From positions 1 to 35,010 of the forward strand of contig CATPBJ010000203.1 in assembly GCA_955652395.1 (NCBI GenBank): a stretch of DNA of 35,010 bases, in the 5' to 3' direction. The notes below the pieces were generated by a model. The model was not told the origin of the DNA. It ran no database searches and saw nothing but the letters and a program-made list of their open reading frames with translations. Made by a program: the position numbers and the translations under genes. Below are positions 26,315 through 34,923 of the stretch, piece after piece. Source of the DNA: an uncultured Terriglobales bacterium (GTDB lineage Bacteria; Acidobacteriota; Terriglobia; Terriglobales; Acidobacteriaceae). Each line of letters starts with the position of its first letter. Positions within the stretch are counted from its first letter, which is position 1.

Positions 26315-28647
26315 GTTGCTCCGTTAGTGCCGGTTTTGACCACTTCTCCGTTTTCCGGGACGGCCGCCGGCTGCAGGGTGCGCAAGGGGCGCGCTTCCAG
26401 CGGGCGTCCTTCGATCAGAGGATAGGTCCACTTGCGCAAGGCTGGAATGTGGATATTGATCCAATAATCCCACCAGTCAATCGATCGCGTGTCGTAGCCG
26501 AAAACAGCCTTCTCGTCCTCCGTAAGTGCGTAGGAAAGCTTCTCCACATTGTCCGAGGCAAAGTCTTGCTCATTGTGCAGGATAAACGGCTCGAAGAGCT
26601 TGATCAGTTTCTCCACTTTTTCCAGGTTGCGTGCGGCGCGAACCAGTGGAGTCTTCTTCAGCGGCAGGGGTGACATGATGCGCTGAATCGATTTCACTAT
26701 CGCTTTCTGCGCTGGCGCTGACATGCGGTTATAGCGTTCCTTGGAGACCGGGATGGCGTCTAGACGCAGCCGTAGCCAGTATTCCAGGCCCTCCTGGGCG
26801 CGGTAGTGCTTGCGGTGGGCGAGCGAGGTCAGTTCAATGGAACGCCGCATGTCGCAGGGATTGGTCACCGAAGTAGCCAACTGATAAAGCGGCTCGTGAC
26901 GCCTTTCCACAATGGCCGCTCCGATCAGTGTCATGCCCCGGCACACCGAATCCACAGGGATGATATCCAACCGCTTCTTCTCGTTCGTTGGAAGCTGGCG
27001 GAATGAAGTCCCGAGCAAATACGAGAGCGAGGCCGAAGTGTTGATGCCCTCATTCCAGCCTACAAAAGGCTCTTGGACCGACGTTTCCACGATGGCAGGA
27101 CGCACCACAGCGATGGGCAAACCAGCGCCGTATTTGGAAATCAGCGACTCGGCCAGACTCTTGGTCAGAGTGTACGTATTGGGCCATCCCAGCTCGGCGG
27201 CGCGCTTCATGCCGTATTCGGTCAAATACTCGCGCAGCCAGCGGAAGCGATTTTTCCGGATTTGATTCTCCAGGGCCGCCCCGCCGAGATCTTTGGCGGC
27301 GTGCTCCTTGCTCAAAGCCTGCTGGCGAAGCTCTTTAGTCACCCCGGCACTCTCCGCCAGTTGTTCGGCCTGCTTCACGAAGGCATGCAGCGCACGCCAT
27401 TCTTGTTCCGCGTCGAAGTCGGCAACTCCCGCCGGAGTGTAGTTGGGACGCATGGTCTCGCCCACCCGGCCGTCCCGTGCGCCCGCCACGTAGCAAGTGG
27501 AAAGATGAAGAAGCCCCGCATGATCCGACTGGCGCACGAATTCCGTGACATTAACCGCCGCGTCAATGTTGGTCGCCAACGCATCCCGCAGGTCGGGATT
27601 GAAATCAGTCAGACCTGAACTATTGATGATGAGATCGAGATTCTTCTGCAGGGACTGGCTGACTTCGGGTGTCAGCCCCAGGCCCGGTTGACAAACGTCA
27701 CCCTCGACAACTTCTACGCGCTCCTGAAGAAAGCGTGAAAGCTCGGCGCCATAACGCGCGTACAGCGGATCAAAGACGGGAGACTCCTCCACCAATTTCT
27801 CGAAACGCCGCAATGCCGGATTTGATTTCTGCCGCCGGATGAGCAGATAAATACGCCCGATTTCATGCAGCTCCATTAACGTATTGACCAGCCATACTTT
27901 GCCGATGAAGCCGGTCACTCCGATAAGCATGACGTGCTTACCCGCCAGTGCTCGCCCGACCGATAGCTGGCCGGAATGGCGGACGCCGTCGAAATACACG
28001 ATTGGCCGATCCAGTGCCGGGATTTGACGCGCCGCCGAAACCACGGCGCTTTTCAAAGCTTCCTCGCTCGGCAGACCCAGGTCGCGAACCAGTCGATTTA
28101 CGGCACGTCTGCCATCAGGCCCGGAGCCGTTGATACCGGCGAAAAGTCCGCGCGGCCGAATCACCGGCTCCAATAGACGTCCCGTGGCGATTCCGTCGCG
28201 GAATTCCAAGCGATTGGCGATCACATACTTCGCGCCCAAATGCTGCGCCAGGGGGCGCATCACATACTCCAGGCCCTGGCTCACCAGGACGATCTGATCG
28301 CCAGCTTCGATGCGAGCTCTAAGCAATTCCATACCATCAACTTTAAGGTATGGCTGCAACTTATACTTGAAGTATTCCTCACCCAGTAAATCGAGCCGGT
28401 CGCGGCTGATCCCCCGCAGCACGATGTGGACCACGCGGGTTGCAAAGACACGGTGGGTGGCATAGAGAAACGGCCGCAGTATCGCCATTACTAGGACCAG
28501 CCCGCGGCGCACCCAGCGCTCCAAAAATGTCTGCGCGTTCCAGGTAAAAAAAGCCACCGGGCGAACTGTGGTCAAGTCCGCGAGGCTGCCTTCCACTCGC
28601 CAATACACACGGGCGGCGGAGCTTGAATTGTGGTTGGACTGTTCCAA
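26299..28647 (-). CDS. Alcohol-forming fatty acyl reductase fused to degenerate HAD-IB domain
   Basis: This is a two-domain protein of about 782 residues. Residues about 13-212 look like a HAD-IB (SerB-like) phosphatase domain, but motif I reads YWRVEGSL where DxDGT(L) is expected. The nucleophile Asp is absent and only the motif II Ser in VLVSQG remains. From about 235 a fatty acyl-CoA/ACP reductase follows, with [14 protein letters not shown] (NAD(P) loop), VVEGDV, and Tyr-492 and Lys-496 in [34 protein letters not shown] comes next, then a long C-terminal sterile-like domain. Such enzymes reduce acyl thioesters to aldehyde or alcohol. No ATG lies before the HAD region; TTG at 28647, after AGGA, is my best start. 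It heads the operon. Confidence 0.83.
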   Translation of the reverse strand: MEQSNHNSSSAARVYWRVEGSLADLTTVRPVAFFTWNAQTFLERWVRRGLVLVMAILRPFLYATHRVFATRVVHIVLRGISRDRLDLLGEEYFKYKLQPYLKVDGMELLRARIEAGDQIVLVSQGLEYVMRPLAQHLGAKYVIANRLEFRDGIATGRLLEPVIRPRGLFAGINGSGPDGRRAVNRLVRDLGLPSEEALKSAVVSAARQIPALDRPIVYFDGVRHSGQLSVGRALAGKHVMLIGVTGFIGKVWLVNTLMELHEIGRIYLLIRRQKSNPALRRFEKLVEESPVFDPLYARYGAELSRFLQERVEVVEGDVCQPGLGLTPEVSQSLQKNLDLIINSSGLTDFNPDLRDALATNIDAAVNVTEFVRQSDHAGLLHLSTCYVAGARDGRVGETMRPNYTPAGVADFDAEQEWRALHAFVKQAEQLAESAGVTKELRQQALSKEHAAKDLGGAALENQIRKNRFRWLREYLTEYGMKRAAELGWPNTYTLTKSLAESLISKYGAGLPIAVVRPAIVETSVQEPFVGWNEGINTSASLSYLLGTSFRQLPTNEKKRLDIIPVDSVCRGMTLIGAAIVERRHEPLYQLATSVTNPCDMRRSIELTSLAHRKHYRAQEGLEYWLRLRLDAIPVSKERYNRMSAPAQKAIVKSIQRIMSPLPLKKTPLVRAARNLEKVEKLIKLFEPFILHNEQDFASDNVEKLSYALTEDEKAVFGYDTRSIDWWDYWINIHIPALRKWTYPLIEGRPLEARPLRTLQPAAVPENGEVVKTGTNGATWRYS

Positions 28648-28759
28648 ATAGTTTTCGTCCTGATACTTAGAGGCCGTCCCACGGCTGCGGGGCCGAAGCC
28701 TATTGTAAACAATTGCGTGAAAAGGGCGAAGACGGTATGCCCCGGCATATCCTGCATGG

Positions 28760-30061
28760 TTACGGTGTGGGGACCGGTGTCTTGTGGGGATTCTTGCCGT
28801 ACGCCAGCAGCGCCAGCACACCGCTCACCGCCAGCAGCGCCCCGACCGTCAGCAAACCACCGCGAAAGCTTCCTGTCCAGGTGCGTATCAGTCCGATGGT
28901 GTACGGCCCGAGAAATCCCCCCAGATTGCCAAAAGAATTGATGAGGGCAATGCCGGCCGCCGCCGACGTTTCACTCAGCATTTCCGTTGTGGTAGCCCAA
29001 AACGGCCCATTCATGGAAAATGCCGCCATCAAGGTGACGCTGAGGAAGATCACGTCCGCCGTGGTCGAGCTCGAATAGGCTGCACAGCCTAAACCAATGG
29101 CGCATGCGAACGCGGAGCCTGCCAGATGCCATTTTCTCTCCCGCGTGCGATCAGAGTGCGTTGCCACCAGGACCATCGCCACCATGGTGGCCAGATACGG
29201 AATCGCCGAAAGCAGTCCAACGACAAAGTTGCTGTTGCCCGAAACATTGCGCAGCAGGCTAGGCAGCCAAAGACCCACTCCATAGGCAGAAGTGGTCTCA
29301 CCCAAATACACCACCACCAGCAACCAGACTCTGGCACTAGTAAAGGCCGCGAACACCTCGGTCGAAGCCCGAGGATGCGGCTTCTCCTCTTGCGCCAGCT
29401 GTTCCACCAGCCAGCTGCGTTGTTCCTCCGTGAGCCAGGTCGCGATTTCCGGCCGGTCGGTCAGATAGGCGAGCACAATACCGCCCAGCAGCACTGCCGG
29501 CAGCCCCTCGATTAGAAACAGCCACTGCCATCCCATCAGATGGCCACGCTGCACTCCCAGCAGCAGGCCGGAAATTGGACCGCCTATAACCCCAGCCAGG
29601 GGGGCAGCCGTCATGAAGAGTGCAATCGCCCGCGCCCGCGCCGCCGACGGAAACCATCGCCGCAAATAGAGGATCATCCCAGGAAAGAATCCGGCTTCGG
29701 CGGCGCCCAAAAGAAAACGCAGCAGGTAAAAGCTCCGTGGGGTGCCAACGAAAATCATCGAAGCAGAGATGACGCCCCACACCACCATGATCACGGCAAT
29801 CCATTTTCGGGCGCCAAACCGGGCCAGCGCCAGGTTGCTAGGCACCTGAAAAAAGAAATATCCGGCGAAGAAGATGCCCGCGCCCAGACCATAGACTTCG
29901 TCGCTGAATCCCAGCTGCCCTTTCATCTGGAGGGCGGCAAATCCGACATTGATTCGATCCAGGTAGGCGACGATATAGAGGAGAAACAGAAAGGGCAGCA
30001 ATCGCCCGGTAAGCTTGGCGACGACTTTGGCGCCCAGATCAATTCCAGTTAGCGATTGCAT
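28760..30061 (-). CDS. MFS transporter, anion:cation symporter (sugar acid) type
   Basis: The 433-residue protein has twelve predicted membrane helices and MFS hallmarks: [13 protein letters not shown] in the first helix/loop and FARFGARKW-like [11 protein letters not shown] after helix 2. The [20 protein letters not shown] region in helices 4-5 is characteristic of the ACS (tartrate, phthalate, hexuronate) family. The Asp-Arg-x-Asn pair in helix 1 typically handles carboxylates. It lies 27 bases after gluconokinase on the same strand, so gluconate or a related sugar acid is the likely substrate. The 112-base gap to the lipid array suggests that the array has its own promoter. Confidence 0.87.
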   Translation of the reverse strand: MQSLTGIDLGAKVVAKLTGRLLPFLFLLYIVAYLDRINVGFAALQMKGQLGFSDEVYGLGAGIFFAGYFFFQVPSNLALARFGARKWIAVIMVVWGVISASMIFVGTPRSFYLLRFLLGAAEAGFFPGMILYLRRWFPSAARARAIALFMTAAPLAGVIGGPISGLLLGVQRGHLMGWQWLFLIEGLPAVLLGGIVLAYLTDRPEIATWLTEEQRSWLVEQLAQEEKPHPRASTEVFAAFTSARVWLLVVVYLGETTSAYGVGLWLPSLLRNVSGNSNFVVGLLSAIPYLATMVAMVLVATHSDRTRERKWHLAGSAFACAIGLGCAAYSSSTTADVIFLSVTLMAAFSMNGPFWATTTEMLSETSAAAGIALINSFGNLGGFLGPYTIGLIRTWTGSFRGGLLTVGALLAVSGVLALLAYGKNPHKTPVPTP

Positions 30062-30088
30062 AGGGAAAGCACTTATCGAGTCACAGAA

Positions 30089-30592
30089 TCATGGTCCTCT
30101 GCGACCGCGATCCCCGCCCAGCTGTCGCATGATCTCGTCGACAATCTCGTCTTCTGAATGATCGATATTCACAGTGATCGCATCGTCAGGTTCTTCCAGC
30201 GCGGCGAATTGGCTGGCCAGTATTGTCTCTGATGCAAAGTGACCGTGCCGCTGTCGCAGCCGCTGGTAGATCAGGTCGTAGCTTCCCTTCAGGTAGACAA
30301 ACCTGGTCTCCCGCCCCATGTAAAGCTCGTCGCGATAGCTTCTCTTCAACGCCGAACATGCCAGTACCACGCTCTTGAGGTTCGCCGCCCAGCCTTCCAT
30401 GGCCTGGTGCAGAGACCTTAGCCATGGCGCGCGGTCGGCATCGTCCAACGGAATTCCTTGCCTGATTTTTTCAACATTTTCCGGTGAATGGAAACTGTCG
30501 GCGTCTGCAAATTCCCAGCCGAGCCGCCGGGCTAATAGGATCCCGATCGTCGTCTTCCCCGCGCCGGTCACACCCATCACCACCACGATCAC
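30089..30592 (-). CDS. Gluconokinase
   Basis: This enzyme phosphorylates gluconate to 6-phosphogluconate with ATP, feeding the pentose phosphate or Entner-Doudoroff route. The P-loop is MGVTGAGKTTIG, followed by FADADSFHSPENVEKIRQGIPLDD and DRAPWLRSLH, all diagnostic for the GntK family. CSALKRSYRDEL and FVYLKGSYDLIYQRL(R)QRHGHF follow. With the GTG at 30592 the protein has 167 residues, the usual length. Other GTG codons (30586, 30583, 30580) and the ATG at 30577 are alternatives. An upstream extension of the frame runs through a dispersed repeat and is discarded. It is probably co-transcribed with the MFS gene. Confidence 0.9.
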   Translation of the reverse strand: MIVVVMGVTGAGKTTIGILLARRLGWEFADADSFHSPENVEKIRQGIPLDDADRAPWLRSLHQAMEGWAANLKSVVLACSALKRSYRDELYMGRETRFVYLKGSYDLIYQRLRQRHGHFASETILASQFAALEEPDDAITVNIDHSEDEIVDEIMRQLGGDRGRRGP

Positions 30593-30687
30593 AGGAATGC
30601 GCCCGGAAAGCCGACAACGAGAGGCATGTTTAGATCTTTTATCATTGATCGGGAGATTTGGGGTAGGTACCCGGCAGTCTTGCTCGC

Positions 30688-30748
30688 TGTCCTTCTGAGC
30701 GGAGTGAGACCTTCGCGAAACGCTTTGCGGAGTCCAAGGACCCCTATG
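30688..30748 (+). repeat. TCCTTCTGAGCGG...GTCCAAGGACCCCTATG repeat
   Basis: The element opens with TGTCCTTCTGAGCGGAG and contains the imperfect hairpin CTTCGCGAAACGCTTTGCGG. It ends with GTCCAAGGACCCCTATG, of which the last 13 bases are identical to 16162-16174. A reversed remnant (GGGTCCCTCCGACTTG, about 30773-30788) follows, so the arrangement is again an inverted pair. It lies in the 241-base gap between gluconokinase and the propeller gene. Confidence 0.65.
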
Positions 30749-30833
30749 AACGGATGAGTCCGCGGCAAGGCAGGGTCCCTCCGACTTGCTCGCACTCGGA
30801 AGCGCCGCCCGAGCCACGCTCGTCGTGACATGC

Positions 30834-31883
30834 CTAAACCAGTCTGCGCAGCTTCGTCACCCTGCCTGCCTCAACCCATTCCACCACAAAAAGGTTGCCT
30901 TCATGATCGAAGCACGCGCCGTGAGGGCAAACAAAGCGGCCGGGCGCGAACGTTCCCGGAGCCTGATTTCGAACTGAGCTCCAGTCCTTGTTCGAGTATT
31001 CTCCCTCGCCCAGGCTGGCAACAACTTTATTTTGCCGGTCGAGAATTGTCACTTTGCTCAACAGATCTGCGATCACCACGTTGCCATGGTGTTCGTGCAA
31101 GTAACACGGCATCTTCGACGTTCCCAGGAGGGAATCGATGTGCTTGCCTTCGAGCGTGAATCGCTGCAGACGGCTGTTGCCGCGGTCGGTCACCACCAGC
31201 ACCGGCGTCTCCGAGCGTGTATCAACCCAAAGACCGTGCGGACAATCGACCTGGTCGTCCCCCTTGCCCAGACCGGCAAAGGTGCGAATGAACTCGGCCT
31301 TCTGGTTGTACTGATTGATGAAGCTTGATCCGTACCCGTCGCCCACATAGAGATCACCATTCGGAGCGACAGCCACGTTCGTCGGCCGGTAGATTACTGC
31401 TGCCCCATCGCTTTTCTGTTTGTAGGCCACCGATTCCGCCGGATATCCAAGGGTGAATACTTCTTCGCCCTTCAAAGCCCGCTTGGTAACAATGCCGTGC
31501 TGATAATCGCAAAGGTAGAGAAACTCCTCACTGCCTTCTTTGCGGATGGTCAGGCCGTGCGCTCCTCCCTTGAATTGCCGTCTCCAGGAGCGGACAAATT
31601 TGCCCTTTTGATCGAAGACCACCACCGTGTCCAGGCTCTCGCTGGTTGCGTGGACGGTGTGATGAATATAGATGTGACCCTGCGAATCCTCGCAGACGCC
31701 GTGAGTGTTGCCATACCGGATGCTGCGCGGCAGTTCGCCCCAATCGTGCTGGGCTTCGTACTTATACTTCCCTTCTCCGAGTATGGGAGCCTTGTTGCCC
31801 GCTTTGTCCGTGGCACCCAGGAATACGGGGGCGGATGCCGCCCCCCCTGCTGTGACGAGAAAATTTCGCCGTGTGACACTCAT
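30834..31883 (-). CDS. Tat-exported NHL propeller, PAL (amidating lyase)-like
   Basis: The 349-residue protein begins with a Tat signal, VTRRNFLVTAGGAASAP. The mature part is a beta-propeller of NHL repeats. Several segments resemble the lyase half of eukaryotic peptidylglycine alpha-amidating enzyme: AHGLTI (His-109), RPTNVAV (166-172), GDGYGSS (181-187), PHGLWVD (His-216), VTDRGNSRLQ (231-240) and a C-terminal CPHGACFDHEGNLFV. The three His in HG contexts match the order of zinc ligands in PAL. Hydroxyglycine lyase activity is thus possible but unproven, since NHL proteins also serve as scaffolds. GGAG lies nine bases before the ATG. It is 47 bases downstream of the PHM-like monooxygenase gene and probably co-transcribed. 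Confidence 0.78.
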   Translation of the reverse strand: MSVTRRNFLVTAGGAASAPVFLGATDKAGNKAPILGEGKYKYEAQHDWGELPRSIRYGNTHGVCEDSQGHIYIHHTVHATSESLDTVVVFDQKGKFVRSWRRQFKGGAHGLTIRKEGSEEFLYLCDYQHGIVTKRALKGEEVFTLGYPAESVAYKQKSDGAAVIYRPTNVAVAPNGDLYVGDGYGSSFINQYNQKAEFIRTFAGLGKGDDQVDCPHGLWVDTRSETPVLVVTDRGNSRLQRFTLEGKHIDSLLGTSKMPCYLHEHHGNVVIADLLSKVTILDRQNKVVASLGEGEYSNKDWSSVRNQAPGTFAPGRFVCPHGACFDHEGNLFVVEWVEAGRVTKLRRLV

Positions 31884-31930
31884 GTTGGAACGCTCCGCTC
31901 CACGGATCGGGAAGTTCTAAGGAATGGCAA

Positions 31931-33313
31931 TCATTTCACTTCCGCCACCGCCGGTTTCGCATCCACTGGATTGGGGTCGGCAAATTGCAGCCAGAAGCCC
32001 ATCATTTCTTCATCGCTGGGTTCGCCCCAGCGGATCGCCTTCGAAGGATCGGGATTCTGGGGATTGTTCAAGGAATTGTCGAAGTACGCCGTCGTCACCA
32101 GCTCCGTCCCTTTCGGCAACAGAACCTGATGTCTCAGGAAATAAGTTTCCTGCCAGCGGAAGTCGTAATTTGGCACGTTGAGTATCACCTCATACTTGCC
32201 GTCGGGATAGATGGCTTCCGTCTTCATGCTCTTCCCGCGGAAATGCATGTGGGCGGTATAAGCCACTACGGTCACATCTTTGGGCAGCGTGAAGCATGAG
32301 GTCACGCGGTGATTGTCGGCGTTCGGAGGAATCAGGAAGAGATTGTTCCAGATTTCGTACTGCGCAATTTCGTGCTTCACCGGTTCCTTGGCAAACACCA
32401 GGCCGATGCGGGTGCGATCTTTTACGTCCTCGCCACTGTGATTGCTGTAGTGCACCTGGAATTGCAGGTACGAACCTGCCGGAATTCTCAGAGCGAAGCC
32501 GAGAGGGCGCGTCTCTGCCAAATGTCCCGGCAGGTAGATGCCCGGCACGATATTCAAATACCCGGACGGCTCCCCCGGAACTCCACCTCCATCGGGCGAC
32601 GAGCAGCCATCGTCAAGTACGGGTGCATCCTTCCTGATGTGCAGTACCCTGCCGGTGCGGTAGTGGTACTTGTCTTCTCCCGCGTTGGACTTGGCGTTTT
32701 CTTCCTCTTTCTTCGCCACCTTGTCCGCCGCGATCACGGAGACGGTAGCGTGATGCACCACCCGCCGGTCTCCTGGAAGTACTTCGGCGGCCTGTATCCA
32801 TTTGTCTTCGGCGAAGTTAGTTGGAACATAGATGTATTCGTAGTCGTCCTGACTGGCGGCAGTCACCAGAAACTCAGGAATAGTCAAAACCACGTCCGGC
32901 TTGATATGCCAGCCTTCCGCGAACGCAGGAGCGGGCGGCAAATCTTTCGGGTCTCCTTCTTTGGCGCCGGTTCGCACCCAGGAATCAATGGTCGCGATTT
33001 CTGCAGCGGTCAACCGCGGATCGTTAATGAAATCGCCCACTTTGGGGTCGGCATGCCAGGGCGGCATTTTGCGATTCACAACCGCCTCGCGAACTGGCTG
33101 CGCCCAAGGCCGAGTGTCCTTATACGTAATCAGCGGCATCGGTGCGATGTCGTTGGGGCGATGGCACACCACGCAGTTCCTGTAGAGAATCGGGGCGACG
33201 TCCCGATTGAAGGTGACCTCCTTGGCCGGACTTGCTTCTTGAGCCACGGCTTTCGCCACCAGACTGCAAATTACGAACATGACCAGGATCAAAGTTATGC
33301 GATGAGAACCCAT
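31931..33313 (-). CDS. Cytochrome c plus copper type II (PHM-like) monooxygenase
   Basis: The 460-residue exported protein starts at the ATG at 33313, five bases after GGAGG, with a signal peptide ending AVAQ. A c-type cytochrome domain has C47-V-V-C50-H51 and a conserved RKMPPWHAD (axial Met candidate). The second part has copper ligand candidates in the order of ascorbate-dependent monooxygenases. They are His-187/188 (VVHHATVSV), His-288 (QVHYSN), His-355 and His-357 (AHMHFRGKSM), and Met in SDEEMMGFWLQF, which resembles the SDEMC segment of PHM and dopamine beta-hydroxylase. The attached heme probably supplies electrons in place of ascorbate (inference). The substrate is unknown. The PAL-like propeller gene follows. 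Confidence 0.85.
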   Translation of the reverse strand: MGSHRITLILVMFVICSLVAKAVAQEASPAKEVTFNRDVAPILYRNCVVCHRPNDIAPMPLITYKDTRPWAQPVREAVVNRKMPPWHADPKVGDFINDPRLTAAEIATIDSWVRTGAKEGDPKDLPPAPAFAEGWHIKPDVVLTIPEFLVTAASQDDYEYIYVPTNFAEDKWIQAAEVLPGDRRVVHHATVSVIAADKVAKKEEENAKSNAGEDKYHYRTGRVLHIRKDAPVLDDGCSSPDGGGVPGEPSGYLNIVPGIYLPGHLAETRPLGFALRIPAGSYLQFQVHYSNHSGEDVKDRTRIGLVFAKEPVKHEIAQYEIWNNLFLIPPNADNHRVTSCFTLPKDVTVVAYTAHMHFRGKSMKTEAIYPDGKYEVILNVPNYDFRWQETYFLRHQVLLPKGTELVTTAYFDNSLNNPQNPDPSKAIRWGEPSDEEMMGFWLQFADPNPVDAKPAVAEVK

Positions 33314-33498
33314 GCTCGCCTCCCATGTTGCCCGGCAGAGATTGATAAATGGTTTCGCCGGGCCATTGTAAGGCGACATTCAGGGGAACTCCAGCGCGTC
33401 TCCGGGGAGAAATCTGCAGACAGCACGAAGGGGAGCCTGCCCAGAGCCAAGTCGAAGGAGAGGCGCCCATCACAGAGACCATGCTTGGCAAACACAAA

Positions 33499-33530
33499 AG
33501 CGGAAAGGGCCGGTTGCGGTCCTTTCCGCT
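33499..33530 (-). terminator. Hairpin terminator after the 65-residue protein gene
   Basis: AGCGGAAAGG (33499-33508) and CCTTTCCGCT (33521-33530) are perfect 10-base arms. On the minus strand the second arm runs into TTTGTGTTTG. It lies 50 bases past the stop of the small minus-strand gene, which fits an intrinsic terminator. The rest of the 266-base gap to the monooxygenase gene shows nothing I can name, apart from a weak AAGTCGAAGG word near 33451. Confidence 0.65.
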
Positions 33531-33579
33531 CGTGATAGCTGGTTGGTAAGACAAAGAACCGGTCGCCAGACACCCAAGA

Positions 33580-33777
33580 TCAACTTTGGGTATTCGTTGA
33601 CGGATCGTTGAGCGCGATCAGTTTCCCCGGCGGATAATCCGCTTCGGTAAGGGGATTTTCTGGATCCGCGTTTTTTATAGTCAGGACGTCTCCGCTGCGG
33701 ATCCCCCGGAGAACGAGATTCTGATCGTCAATGGCGATAACTCTGTATCTTTCCCCGAATATCGCATTGTTGGCCAT
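33580..33777 (-). CDS. Small hypothetical protein (65 aa)
   Basis: A compact 65-residue frame with a protein-like composition: FGERYRVIAIDDQNLVLRGIRSGDVLTIKN predicts an SH3-like beta barrel with alternating hydrophobic residues. DPENPLTEADYPPGKLIALNDPS follows. No signal peptide, membrane segment or cysteine is present. I do not know a function; the beta core could bind nucleic acid or a protein partner. No ribosome-binding site is obvious before the ATG. A terminator hairpin follows the stop, which supports a real transcription unit. Confidence 0.65.
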   Translation of the reverse strand: MANNAIFGERYRVIAIDDQNLVLRGIRSGDVLTIKNADPENPLTEADYPPGKLIALNDPSTNTQS

Positions 33778-34018
33778 GACTGGTTAGATGCGAAAATCCG
33801 CGACTGAGGTACAAGAATCCACGCCTTATATCAACTATCGGCCTACCGTCCAACTTCATTCTTAAGATTCACTTAGCGACATTTATCCAGGCAACTTGGC
33901 GGCCAGCACGTTGATTTTCTCGATGGTCGACACCGTCCACCCAAACTGTAGCGCAACTCGAGTTGTGGACTTGTCACTTCCAGTCTTTAGCCTGAGGAGA
34001 AACAAACGGCAAGAAAAA

Positions 34019-34038
34019 GGCCGCCAGCACTGGTGGCC
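34019..34038 (-). terminator. Intrinsic terminator of the last exported-protein gene
   Basis: On the minus strand GGCCACCAG-TG-CTGGCGGCC forms a 9-base stem with one G-T pair, followed directly by TTTTTCTT. It is 24 bases past the stop of the gene at 34063. The remaining sequence up to 33778 (285-base gap) shows no feature I can support. Confidence 0.8.
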
Positions 34039-34062
34039 TCGGTCACACTGGACTGATTCAGA

Positions 34063-34923
34063 TCACTGTGCCGGTTTTTCTTCCGCCTTTTTGGGTGCAG
34101 CCGCGCTCGCCTTAGGCTTCCAGAAATCCGGATCGGCCTTGATCCATTCCTCCGAGACATAGCTCATGGCCGGACTGAAGGAGAACAGGTTGTGCTGGCT
34201 AAACTCGATCGCCCCCGCCAGCAACTCGCTGAACTTTTTCATGCCCTCTTCACCCATGTTTGCCATGAACTGCTTGGCCTGAGCAAAACCCTTGTCTACT
34301 TCCGCCGCAGACTTCATGGGCGTGAAGACGACGTAGGTAGTGCCTTCCTGGCCGTACTGAGCGTAATAGACGGCCCAGCGGACGTCAGGAATCTTCTCAT
34401 AGGCTGCCTTAACCATCTTGACGATTGCGTCCCAGTCGGCATCGTGTCCCGCGCGCACGCGGTACAGAGAGATTTCGAAATAGCGCATGTGGGGGATATC
34501 AACCGCCGGGCGCAGGCTGTATTCGTCGTGATAGACCAACGCGCTGGCATCAAAATCGCTCAGCAGTTCACCATCAGCGACGGCAGCTCTGTCGAGCGCT
34601 GCGGAAAGCGTCGTGTTGTTCTGCGTTGCCCTAACGTCTTTCTCCCAGGCTTCGAATGAATCGTAGCCGGTCAAGAACAGCACTCGTGGCTTACCGGAAA
34701 TCGAACTCACCGCCAGATAATGCGTGGGCCATTTCGCGCGTCTCATGGCTTGCACGAAAGCGCTCTCCGCTTTCTCATGCGGCGCGCCGCTTTTGCCGGG
34801 TTTAACGAACTCGCGGATGATCGAGAGGACCTTGGGCGGTGGTGTCGTCTCTTGCGCCACGGCCATGCCAAGTCCCCCAAACAGCAGATACGACCCCAAC
34901 AGCAACCCTGTGGTTCTTTTCAT
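34063..34923 (-). CDS. Exported protein of unknown function
   Basis: The 286-residue protein starts at the ATG at 34923, nine bases after GGAGG, with a signal peptide (MKRTTGLLLGSYLLFGGLGMAVAQE). The mature protein repeats a theme twice. SIIREFVKPGKSGAPHEKAESAF with PTHYLAVSSISGKPRVLFLTGYDSFEAWEKD is followed by RYFEISLYRVRAGHDADWDAIVKMVKAAYEK and VRWAVYYAQYGQEGTTYVVFTPMKS. The pattern suggests two ferredoxin-like (dimeric alpha/beta barrel, NIPSNAP-like) halves; this is inference from strand-helix order. The C-tail is Lys/Ala/Pro-rich. A terminator follows the gene, and no neighbour indicates its role. Confidence 0.72.
   Translation of the reverse strand: MKRTTGLLLGSYLLFGGLGMAVAQETTPPPKVLSIIREFVKPGKSGAPHEKAESAFVQAMRRAKWPTHYLAVSSISGKPRVLFLTGYDSFEAWEKDVRATQNNTTLSAALDRAAVADGELLSDFDASALVYHDEYSLRPAVDIPHMRYFEISLYRVRAGHDADWDAIVKMVKAAYEKIPDVRWAVYYAQYGQEGTTYVVFTPMKSAAEVDKGFAQAKQFMANMGEEGMKKFSELLAGAIEFSQHNLFSFSPAMSYVSEEWIKADPDFWKPKASAAAPKKAEEKPAQ

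Noticed and set aside
28648-28821. N-terminal extension of the reductase fusion frame to 28821
   Set aside because: It would overlap the end of the MFS gene, lacks family likeness and has low-complexity Arg-rich sequence; a TTG start at 28647 fits better.
30593-30817. N-terminal extension of gluconokinase to 30817
   Set aside because: It is encoded by the dispersed repeat and would make the protein much longer than the family.
32309-33535. Plus-strand open frame (408 codons) opposite the cytochrome/monooxygenase gene
   Set aside because: Antisense to a protein with intact heme and copper motifs; no ribosome-binding site or family likeness.
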